DNA from: Methylophaga sp.
GTDB taxonomy: Bacteria; Pseudomonadota; Gammaproteobacteria; Nitrosococcales; Methylophagaceae
Assembly: GCA_020831825.1 (NCBI GenBank)
Contig: JAFIFW010000012.1
Location: forward strand, 124,001-188,000
Reading direction: 5' to 3'
DNA length: 64,000 nt
This document shows, one piece after another, positions 45,252-52,587 of this stretch. Numbering within the stretch: position 1 is the stretch's first letter; every line of letters starts with the position of its first letter. The translations under genes and the position numbers were made by a program. Below the pieces are notes generated by a model that was given only the letters and a program-made list of their open reading frames with translations, did not search any database and was not told where the DNA came from.

Positions 45252-47273
45252 ATGGCGTTAGACACAGACGATGAAATTTTGCAGGACTTTATGGTTGAGG
45301 CAGAAGAAATTCTGGATGGCCTCAACGAACAACTGGTGACACTGGAAAATGCGCCACAGGATACAGACCTGCTTAATGCTATCTTTCGTGGCTTTCACAC
45401 CATTAAAGGCGGTGCGGGCTTCCTCAGCCTGGAGGCCATGGTGAATCTTTGCCACAAGGGTGAAGATGTGTTCAATCTGCTGCGTCAGGGCGAGCGTGTT
45501 GTTGACGCAGATATGATGGATACCTTCCTGAAAGTGCTCGACAGCCTGAACAGCATGTTTGCCGAGCTAAAGGCTGGCGAATATCCTACCCCGGCAGATC
45601 CGCAAATCCTTGAGCAGCTGGCAGCGTATCTGGATCCTGATTTCACCCCGTCGACTGAGGTCGTTGCTAAAGAACCAGAACCGGAGCCCGAACCAGAGAC
45701 GGAAGCCACCCCGTCAGCACCGGCCAGTGACGACATTACAGACGACGAATTTGAAGCCCTGCTGGATCAACTGCATGGTGGTGCACCACCTGGGGCAAAA
45801 TCAGACAACGACGACAGCAGCGCTAATTCAGAGACTACCACCGCCTCGGATAGTGACGATATCACTGAAGAAGAATTCGAAGCACTGCTTGACGAACTGC
45901 AAGGCAAGAAAAAAACAGCTCCAAACAAGAGTGAAGTAACGCCACCTCCGCCCGTCGCACCAAAACCTCCCGTAGCCTCACCAGCACCAGAACCTGCCAA
46001 TGCAGAGGCCACTGCACCAGAGCCGGCACCGAGAGCCAAAAGCGACACGCCTGCGGCAAAAGCTGCCGCTCCGGCGCCGGCAAAAGCGGCACCCGCAACC
46101 GCTGAAACCAGTGTTCGTGTTGATACCAGCCGACTGGATGAAATTATGAACATGGTCGGTGAACTGGTTCTGGTACGTAACAGAATCAACACCCTGGAAG
46201 CCGCATTTCAAGATGAAGAAATGGCCAAGGCCGTCAACAACCTGGCGGTGGTGACCGGAGATTTGCAAACTGCGGTAATGAAAACCCGCATGCAACCCAT
46301 CAAAAAAGTATTTGGCCGTTTTCCCCGTGTTGTAAGAGATTTGGCGCGCAGTCTGAAAAAAGACATCAACCTGGAGCTACAGGGTGAAGAAACAGATCTT
46401 GATAAAAACCTGGTCGAGGCGCTTGCTGATCCATTGGTGCATTTGGTCAGAAACGCGGTTGACCACGGCATCGAAATGCCGGATGTTCGTGAGGCTGCTG
46501 GCAAATCCCGTCAGGGTCATATAGTGCTGGCAGCAGCCCAGGAAGGTGATCACATCCTACTAACGATTGCCGATGATGGCGCTGGAATGAATCCCGATGT
46601 GTTACGTCGCAAGGCTGTCGAAAAAGGCATGATGGATCAGGACACTGCTTCAAGATTGACTGAGTCAGAGTGCTTTGCCCTGATTTTTGCGCCCGGCTTT
46701 TCCATGAAACAGGAAATATCCGACATCTCTGGCCGCGGTGTTGGCATGGATGTGGTCAAAACCAGCATCTCCAAACTCAATGGTGTCATTGATATCAACT
46801 CTGAGATTGGTAAAGGCACCACGCTGTCGATTAAGGTGCCTTTGACACTGGCAATCATGCCTACTCTGATGGTCATGCTGGGGCAGCAGATTTTTGCATT
46901 CCCATTAGTGAGCGTGAATGAAATCTTTCATCTCGACCTCAATAAAACCAATACGGTCGATGGACAGCAAACCATTATGGTACGCAACAAGGCTTTGCCG
47001 TTATTCTATCTCAGTAAATGGCTTGTCAAAGCATACCAATCCACTGGCGAAAAAGACTTACAGCACGTAGTTATCGTCAATGTAGGTACTCAAAAAGTAG
47101 GGTTTGTCGTTGACCAACTGATTGGCCAGGAGGAAGTGGTCATCAAACCGCTGGGCGCCCTGTTACATGGTACCAAGGGGCTGGCAGGAGCCACTATAAC
47201 CGGCGATGGTCGTATTGCGCTCATCCTCGACTTTCCTGAATTAATGAGTACCTATGCCCACCGTGGTTATTGA
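45252..47273 (+). CDS. cheA: Chemotaxis histidine kinase CheA
   Basis: Domain order in 673 residues: HPt (1-105, phospho-His49 in 'FRGFHTIKGGAGF'), a long Pro/Ala/Glu-rich linker (about 135-285), dimerisation domain (from 'DTSRLDEIMNMVGELVLVRN', about 291), HATPase with 'LVRNAVDHGIE' and 'ADDGAGMNPD', and a C-terminal CheW-like domain. I see no P2 domain. The linker contains two copies of an acidic motif, 'SDDITDDEFEALLDQLHG' (159-176) and 'SDDITEEEFEALLDELQG' (201-218), 42 residues apart, which may be docking sites. CheA phosphorylates CheY and CheB at receptor arrays. Confidence 0.97.
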   Translation: MALDTDDEILQDFMVEAEEILDGLNEQLVTLENAPQDTDLLNAIFRGFHTIKGGAGFLSLEAMVNLCHKGEDVFNLLRQGERVVDADMMDTFLKVLDSLNSMFAELKAGEYPTPADPQILEQLAAYLDPDFTPSTEVVAKEPEPEPEPETEATPSAPASDDITDDEFEALLDQLHGGAPPGAKSDNDDSSANSETTTASDSDDITEEEFEALLDELQGKKKTAPNKSEVTPPPPVAPKPPVASPAPEPANAEATAPEPAPRAKSDTPAAKAAAPAPAKAAPATAETSVRVDTSRLDEIMNMVGELVLVRNRINTLEAAFQDEEMAKAVNNLAVVTGDLQTAVMKTRMQPIKKVFGRFPRVVRDLARSLKKDINLELQGEETDLDKNLVEALADPLVHLVRNAVDHGIEMPDVREAAGKSRQGHIVLAAAQEGDHILLTIADDGAGMNPDVLRRKAVEKGMMDQDTASRLTESECFALIFAPGFSMKQEISDISGRGVGMDVVKTSISKLNGVIDINSEIGKGTTLSIKVPLTLAIMPTLMVMLGQQIFAFPLVSVNEIFHLDLNKTNTVDGQQTIMVRNKALPLFYLSKWLVKAYQSTGEKDLQHVVIVNVGTQKVGFVVDQLIGQEEVVIKPLGALLHGTKGLAGATITGDGRIALILDFPELMSTYAHRGY

Positions 47274-47281
47274 GGAACAGC

Positions 47282-48322
47282 GTGACAGTCAAAGTTTTAA
47301 TCGTAGATGATTCAGCATTTTTTCGTCGGCGGCTTACTGAAATCATAGACGCTGACCCTCGGATGAAGGTCATTGCAACTGCGGCTAATGGAGAAGAAGC
47401 GATTTCACAGACCAGTCTTCTCAGACCTGATGTCATTACCATGGATATGGAAATGCCAGTCATGGACGGTATCGCCGCTGTGCGCAAGATCATGAAAATG
47501 CGGCCAACACCGATTCTGATGCTCTCAACCTGGACCACAGAAGGCGCCAAGGCAACACTTGATGCCCTGGATGCTGGCGCAATGGATTATTTACCCAAGC
47601 GTTTTGAAGATCTGTCCAGTGATAAGCTGGCAGCACAAAAAGTTCTGCGAGATCGGATTCACAATGTCGCCAAAGGCTTTCTAGCGGCGCGCCAACCAGA
47701 GAAGACAGATGCAGAAGCCCCCGCAACACGCAAAGTGCCAGCCGGTAGTCGTGACATCATTAAACAGATCGTCATTGGCACCTCTACCGGTGGTCCGGTT
47801 GCTTTACAGCGAATTCTCAGTCGATTACCCTCAAACTTCTCCTTACCCATTTTGTTGGTGCAGCACATGCCTGCCAGCTTCACCCCCTCTTTTGCAGAAC
47901 GTCTTAATGCTCAGTGTGCTATCACCGTCAAGGAAGCCAAAGAGGGCGATGCGATGCAAGCCGGGGTGGCCTACCTTGCGCCAGGAGGGCAACAGACGCT
48001 ATTCAAAGGTCGTGCTGAACGCCTGTTTCTCAATGTGGAAGCTGGCCAGGCCACTCAGACATACAGGCCCTGCATCGATATGACACTGCACTCTCTGGCC
48101 AGGATCTCTCCTGCCAATACGTTGGCTATCATCTTGACCGGCATGGGCTCAGATGGTCGAGATGGCTGCATGGAACTACACGGACTCGGAGCCACTGTTT
48201 GGGCACAAGATCAAGCAACCAGTACAATTTATGGTATGCCGATGGCGGTCGCCAAAGCGGGTATTGCTGACAAAATCCTAGGTCTCGATGACATCGGTCA
48301 ACAATTGGCAGCAATGGGCTGA
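47282..48322 (+). CDS. cheB: Chemotaxis protein-glutamate methylesterase CheB
   Basis: I start at GTG 47282 (VTVKVLIVDDSAFFRRR), 8 nt after GAGG; the longer frame begins with TTG inside cheA. The 346-aa protein has a receiver domain with the phospho-Asp in 'VITMDMEMPVMDG', then a methylesterase domain. Its catalytic Ser is in 'IGTSTGGPVAL', its His in 'QHMPASFTPSFAERL', and its Asp in 'GMGSDGRDG'. It removes methyl groups from receptors for adaptation. No cheR is in the window. Confidence 0.97.
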   Translation: MTVKVLIVDDSAFFRRRLTEIIDADPRMKVIATAANGEEAISQTSLLRPDVITMDMEMPVMDGIAAVRKIMKMRPTPILMLSTWTTEGAKATLDALDAGAMDYLPKRFEDLSSDKLAAQKVLRDRIHNVAKGFLAARQPEKTDAEAPATRKVPAGSRDIIKQIVIGTSTGGPVALQRILSRLPSNFSLPILLVQHMPASFTPSFAERLNAQCAITVKEAKEGDAMQAGVAYLAPGGQQTLFKGRAERLFLNVEAGQATQTYRPCIDMTLHSLARISPANTLAIILTGMGSDGRDGCMELHGLGATVWAQDQATSTIYGMPMAVAKAGIADKILGLDDIGQQLAAMG

Positions 48323-48323
48323 T

Positions 48324-49064
48324 ATGGATATTCTCAGCATCACAGGGTTATTAATTGGCTTCGGCGCGATACTGATGGGTCAGTATCTTGAAGGCGGCCA
48401 TATCAACACTATTCTAAATGCTGTTGCGTTACTTATCGTGCTGGGCGGCACGCTTGGCGCAGTGATGCTACAAACCCCACTCAACACCTTCATCCGTGCG
48501 ATGAAAATGTTCAAATGGATCTTCCGCCCTCCCCAACTATCGCCGGAAAGAATACTTGGCAAAATTCTGGAATGGAATCAGGTCGCCAGACGTGAAGGCT
48601 TGCTCCGTCTTGAAACTATGGCACTAGAAGAGCGCGATCTGTTCACCCAAAAAGGGTTACAACTGATCGCGGATGGCGCAGAGGCAGAGATCATTCGTGA
48701 AATCATGGAAACCGATCTGGATTTAATTGAACACAGCGATATGCAGGCTGCAAAAGTCTATGAAGCCATGGGAGGTTATTCGCCCACCATCGGTATTATT
48801 GGTGCCGTACTTGGTTTGATTCATGTCATGGGAAACCTCGCCGATCCATCGTCACTCGGTTCAGGCATTGCCGTCGCATTTGTCGCCACTATCTATGGTG
48901 TTGGTTTTGCCAATCTGTTTTTTTTACCGGTGGGTAATAAACTCAAAACACTGGTCTTGCGACGCAGTCAAATGCAAATGATGCTGATTGACGGACTGAT
49001 TGGTGTTGCCGACGGAGATAACCCGAGAAATATTGAAAGCCGATTGCAGGCCTATCTGGACTAG
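48324..49064 (+). CDS. motC: Flagellar stator protein MotC (MotA/PomA family)
   Basis: From ATG 48324 the protein has 246 residues and four membrane helices. It has 'GFGAILMGQYLEGGHINTI' at the start and 'GGYSPTIGIIGAVLGLIHVMGNL' plus 'SGIAVAFVATIYGVGFANLFFLPVGNKLK' in the last helices, the MotA proton-channel pattern. Its place after cheB matches motC of Pseudomonas aeruginosa, which encodes the second stator. Another motAB pair may exist elsewhere. Confidence 0.93.
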   Translation: MDILSITGLLIGFGAILMGQYLEGGHINTILNAVALLIVLGGTLGAVMLQTPLNTFIRAMKMFKWIFRPPQLSPERILGKILEWNQVARREGLLRLETMALEERDLFTQKGLQLIADGAEAEIIREIMETDLDLIEHSDMQAAKVYEAMGGYSPTIGIIGAVLGLIHVMGNLADPSSLGSGIAVAFVATIYGVGFANLFFLPVGNKLKTLVLRRSQMQMMLIDGLIGVADGDNPRNIESRLQAYLD

Positions 49065-49069
49065 TTGCC

Positions 49070-49972
49070 ATGGCACGCAGAAAGCGGGAACCAGAACACG
49101 AAAACCATGAACGTTGGCTGGTCTCCTATGCCGACTTTATTACTTTATTGTTTGCGTTTTTTGTTGTGATGTACTCAATCTCATCAGTCAATGAAGGCAA
49201 ATACCGGGTATTGTCTGAAACACTTGAAAGTGTGTTTTCTCAACCAACACGAAGCGCCTCCCCAATTCAGGTGGGTGAGATCAGCCGGGGTGAAGGCGAA
49301 CTCGTCGCACAGCCAGGCGTACCCGACTTACCCGTATTTGAGATTGAATTACCCGAACTGCCGCAATATCCCCCCCCACCTGTGCCGGAAACTGTTCGCA
49401 GTATCGGCGAAATATCTCAACAACTTGAGAGTGCTCTGGCTGATTTGATTGATAATGATGACATCAGCCTGAATGTCGGAGAAGACTGGATCGAACTGGA
49501 TATCAAATCCAGTTTATTGTTTGGCAGTGGTGAAGCAAGACTGGATACGCAAGCAGTGCCCGTCATCGGCCAAATCGCCGAAGTGCTTGTGGCGACAGCC
49601 AACCCCGTACAAGTCGAAGGATTTACTGATAACCAGCCCATCAACACACCACGCTTTCCTTCAAACTGGGAGCTTTCAGCTGCCCGGGCGGCCAGTGTAG
49701 TTCACTTATTGGAACGTTATGGTATCGAGCCTGACAGAATGTCGGCAATTGGTTATGGTGAGCATCATCCGATTGCTGATAATGCAACTGAGCAAGGCCG
49801 GCAAAAAAATCGCCGTGTGGTACTGGTAATTCTCGGCAGTCGTGACAGTCGACGCAGTCTGGATGCTTTTTCCAGTCCGCAAGCTGAAGCTGAAGAACGA
49901 ATTCAAATACCCTTACTCGAACCAGGCACACCCGACATTTCGCCGCTGATTGAACCGGAGGTTCAGCCATGA
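49070..49972 (+). CDS. motD: Flagellar stator protein MotD (MotB family)
   Basis: The 300-aa protein has one N-terminal helix, 'YADFITLLFAFFVVMYSI', with the ion-binding Asp22 (MotB Asp32 equivalent). A proline-rich linker and an OmpA-like peptidoglycan-binding domain follow ('VEGFTDNQPI', 'NWELSAARAASVVHLL', 'RQKNRRVVLVIL'). The tail after residue 260 is acidic and proline-rich. It pairs with MotC and overlaps the ParA-like gene by 4 bp. Confidence 0.95.
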   Translation: MARRKREPEHENHERWLVSYADFITLLFAFFVVMYSISSVNEGKYRVLSETLESVFSQPTRSASPIQVGEISRGEGELVAQPGVPDLPVFEIELPELPQYPPPPVPETVRSIGEISQQLESALADLIDNDDISLNVGEDWIELDIKSSLLFGSGEARLDTQAVPVIGQIAEVLVATANPVQVEGFTDNQPINTPRFPSNWELSAARAASVVHLLERYGIEPDRMSAIGYGEHHPIADNATEQGRQKNRRVVLVILGSRDSRRSLDAFSSPQAEAEERIQIPLLEPGTPDISPLIEPEVQP

Positions 49973-50760
49973 CGGTCTGGGCAATTGCCAACCAGAAAGG
50001 CGGTGTCGGTAAAACTACCACGGTTATGACGCTTGCCAGTCTGTTGGCACAGCAAGGCAAGCCCACGCTGGTGCTGGACATGGATCCTCACGGCTCAATG
50101 ACCACCTGCTTTGGATTCGATCCAGACACGCTCGACCACAGCATCTACACTCTGTTTCAAAAACTCGATGAAAGCCCGAACAGTGCAATCTTCCAGACGC
50201 TGAAAAAAACCTCTCAGGAAAATATTTACCTGTTACCTGCCGCGACCGCCATGGCAACACTGGATCGACAACTCGGCGTACAGAGTGGCAAGGGGCTGGT
50301 CATCCGTAAAACGCTGGCACACTTGAGTGATCGTTTTGAACATGTCTTGATTGATTGTCCGCCCATGCTTGGTGTGTTGATGATTAATGCATTAGCAGCT
50401 TGTGATCAGTTATTAATTCCCGTGCAAACAGAATTTCTTGCGTTGAAGGGACTTGAACACATGCTGCACACGCTGACCATGATCAACCATTCTCGCAGCC
50501 AGCCATTGCCACATTTAATCATCCCCACCATGTTTGATCGTCGCACCCGTGCTTCAACGCAGACTTTACGCATGCTCAGAGAACAATACCCGGATCAGAT
50601 ATGGCAAGGCATGATTCCAGTGGATACGCAATTTCGTGATGCGAGCAAGGCCGGCACCCCTCTGCCAGCCCTGAACCCTCAGGCTAAAGGAACACTCGCC
50701 TACGCCGAACTTTTACAAGCACTGTTGACCAAGCAACAAGCGGATCTCAGTCATGCCTGA
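49969..50760 (+). CDS. ParA-family ATPase of the chemotaxis cluster (ParC/Soj type)
   Basis: The 263-residue protein has the deviant Walker A 'ANQKGGVGKTTTVMTLAS', 'LVLDMDPHGSMTTCFG' and 'VLIDCPPMLGVLMINALAACDQLLIPVQTE'. In this position, between motD and a CheW-like gene, the Vibrio homologue ParC places chemotaxis arrays at the pole (established for Vibrio). A role in plasmid partition is unlikely given the context. Confidence 0.92.
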   Translation: MTVWAIANQKGGVGKTTTVMTLASLLAQQGKPTLVLDMDPHGSMTTCFGFDPDTLDHSIYTLFQKLDESPNSAIFQTLKKTSQENIYLLPAATAMATLDRQLGVQSGKGLVIRKTLAHLSDRFEHVLIDCPPMLGVLMINALAACDQLLIPVQTEFLALKGLEHMLHTLTMINHSRSQPLPHLIIPTMFDRRTRASTQTLRMLREQYPDQIWQGMIPVDTQFRDASKAGTPLPALNPQAKGTLAYAELLQALLTKQQADLSHA

Positions 50761-51340
50761 ACATCCGATTGTCGACCAGCAAGAGGCACTGGCTGTCTAT
50801 CTGAGAGATATGTTTGATGAATCGCCGTCAGAAATCACTCAAATAGCGCCGCCAATTCAGGAAACACAACTTGATACTGATGAGCCAGCCCAAGATACTG
50901 TTGCGGAAGATTGGCGCTCGCAACCTTTTCAGGCATTACTGATGGACATTCACGGTCTGCAACTGGCGATACCGCTACAGCAGCTCTGTGGAATTCGAGA
51001 ATGGCCAGACACAGAACTTCCTCGCCTGCCCGGAAAACCAGACTGGTATCTGGGTTTGTTGAGTGCTGACAGATTACATACGCAGGTGGTTGATCCCGGC
51101 CATATTGTTTTACCGGCAGAAATGCGACAACGCTCGGCAACACCTGCCTATATGGTATTGATAGACGATGGTCGCTGGGCGATTGCCTGTCATGCCGTTA
51201 GTGAAGTAATCACCTTGCATCCAGAAGATATTAAATGGCGTAAAATCGCAGGCAAACGCCCCTGGCTGGCTGGCACAGTGCTGGAAAAAATGTGTGGTAT
51301 TCTGGATATTCCTGCACTGGTCGACCTGTTAAAAACCTGA
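50753..51340 (+). CDS. parP: CheW-like protein ParP
   Basis: The 195-aa protein has a variable N-terminal part and a C-terminal CheW-like domain ('PFQALLMDIHGLQLAIPLQQLCGIREW', 'KPDWYLGLLS', 'RWAIACHAVSEVITLHPEDIKWR'). It overlaps the ParA-like gene by 8 bp. In Vibrio, ParP links the ATPase to CheA and keeps CheA in arrays. I infer the same here, since the CheA linker has a candidate docking motif. Confidence 0.85.
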   Translation: MPEHPIVDQQEALAVYLRDMFDESPSEITQIAPPIQETQLDTDEPAQDTVAEDWRSQPFQALLMDIHGLQLAIPLQQLCGIREWPDTELPRLPGKPDWYLGLLSADRLHTQVVDPGHIVLPAEMRQRSATPAYMVLIDDGRWAIACHAVSEVITLHPEDIKWRKIAGKRPWLAGTVLEKMCGILDIPALVDLLKT

Positions 51341-51344
51341 TAAA

Positions 51345-51360
51345 TGGCATGAAATATGCT
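51345..51360 (+). promoter_or_regulatory. Candidate sigma-54 promoter before cheW
   Basis: TGGCATG, four bases, ATGCT: the GG and GC are spaced exactly as in -24/-12 promoters (consensus TGGCACG-N4-TTGCW, with one change in each block). It lies 71 nt before the cheW ATG in a 90-nt gap, the largest in the che region. Confidence 0.4.
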
Positions 51361-51430
51361 AAGAGACCCCCATAAACGTCATAAAACTGACAAACCGGCC
51401 ACTGCGATCAAGCGGTATAAGGACTGAAGT

Positions 51431-51907
51431 ATGAGCAAGAAAGACGCCGCCGGGAATGATCCGGTATTGCAATGGGTAACCTATCACCTGGAAGATGAGA
51501 TCTACGGCATCAATGTCATGCAGGTCCAGGAAGTCCTGCGTCTGACCGAAATTGCCCCGGTTCCGGGTGCTCCAGATTATGTTATTGGCATTATCAACCT
51601 GCGCGGAAGTGTTGTCACCGTCATCGATACCCGTCTGCGTTTTGGCTTGCCAAGCAAGGAAGATGATGAAACATCGAGAATCATCATTGTCGAAGTTAAT
51701 GGCAATGTGGTCGGCATGCTGGTCGACTGTGTCGCGGAAGTCGTCTATCTGCGACAGTCGCAGATAGATACAGCGCCCAATGTCAGTAACGATGACAGTT
51801 CACGTTTTATTCAAGGTGTCTGTAGCCGTGAACAAGGCCTGCTAATTCTGGTCGATGTCAACAAACTACTTACTGAAGACGAAATATCGGAGCTGGCGAG
51901 TCTGTAG
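51431..51907 (+). CDS. cheW: Chemotaxis coupling protein CheW
   Basis: The 158-residue protein has 'WVTYHLEDEIYGINVMQVQEVLRL', 'PDYVIGIINLRGSVVTVIDTRLRFGLP' and 'GLLILVDVNKLLTEDEI', the full CheW pattern. It bridges receptors and CheA. It is preceded by a 90-nt gap with a possible sigma-54 site, unlike the tightly packed genes before it. Confidence 0.97.
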   Translation: MSKKDAAGNDPVLQWVTYHLEDEIYGINVMQVQEVLRLTEIAPVPGAPDYVIGIINLRGSVVTVIDTRLRFGLPSKEDDETSRIIIVEVNGNVVGMLVDCVAEVVYLRQSQIDTAPNVSNDDSSRFIQGVCSREQGLLILVDVNKLLTEDEISELASL

Positions 51908-51919
51908 CTTGTTCATTTC

Positions 51920-52105
51920 ATGGCTGATGAGATCTCACCAAGTTTACCTCTGACACCCACGCCAACGGTTGACGTACCACCAGAAGGTCGAAGACGTCAA
52001 AAGCCCGGCACGGATAAGGGCAAGCAAGAGACGATTAATGACGATGAAACAACAGATCGTAAGCCCCGTCCACCGCATGACGGTTTGATAGATGAATATG
52101 CATGA
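51920..52105 (+). CDS. Small proline-rich polar protein of unknown function
   Basis: The 61-residue frame starts 12 nt after cheW. It is rich in Pro, Thr, Asp and Arg, looks disordered, and ends 'PPHDGLIDEYA'. Small proteins with such an ending sit between cheW and the DUF2802 gene in related genomes as far as I remember; that is recollection, not a search. No clear Shine-Dalgarno sequence precedes the ATG, which lowers confidence. Confidence 0.55.
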   Translation: MADEISPSLPLTPTPTVDVPPEGRRRQKPGTDKGKQETINDDETTDRKPRPPHDGLIDEYA

Positions 52106-52126
52106 TTCGCCCGGAGGGCCAACCCA

Positions 52127-52504
52127 ATGCTGATATATGTTATAGCCGCTTTTATAAGTTTGTTGTTTGGCGCTGCTCTGTTACGGTTCTGGCGAATTCA
52201 AGGGCAGCAAGCAGAAAAAATTACCGCCCTGCAATCACAACTGTCGGCATTATGTGCTGCCGCAGTGGGAGGTGATGAACGGATTTTACGTTTTGAACAA
52301 GCACTGAATAAACTTCGTGAACATCAGAATACGCTGGATCTGAGTATTGTCAGCCAGGCCGGTTACGATCATGCCATTCGGCTGGCACGCAAAGGTGGTA
52401 GCGTGCAGCAACTCATCGAACACTGCAATCTCAGTGATGAAGAAGCCCATCTGATCACGCGACTGCATGGTCAACCAGCAAGATCATCGGCTGACCTGCA
52501 CTAG
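52127..52504 (+). CDS. DUF2802-family protein at the end of the chemotaxis operon
   Basis: ATG 52127 follows GGAGG. The 125-aa protein has an N-terminal membrane helix ('MLIYVIAAFISLLFGAALLRF'), a coiled coil ('AEKITALQSQLSALCA') and a helical end with 'YDHAIRLARKGGSVQQLIEHCNLSDEEAHLITRLHG', the DUF2802 feature. The function is unknown; the family regularly follows cheW in gammaproteobacteria with this cluster. Confidence 0.88.
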   Translation: MLIYVIAAFISLLFGAALLRFWRIQGQQAEKITALQSQLSALCAAAVGGDERILRFEQALNKLREHQNTLDLSIVSQAGYDHAIRLARKGGSVQQLIEHCNLSDEEAHLITRLHGQPARSSADLH

Positions 52505-52587
52505 GGGCAGTTGGCTTCTACTCGCGCATTGTGCTGAGTCTGAAATTACACCGGTCGCTCTGACGGTGAGAGGAACAAACTTTAATT

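Noticed and set aside
45666..46110. Low-complexity repeats in cheA as a possible mobile or repeat element
   Set aside because: The repeats are in frame and encode a Pro/Ala/Glu linker usual in CheA; only the two acidic motifs stand out.
45767..46192. 141-residue frame antisense to the cheA linker, rich in Ser and Gly
   Set aside because: Arises from the Pro/Ala/Glu-rich repeats of the CheA linker read in reverse.
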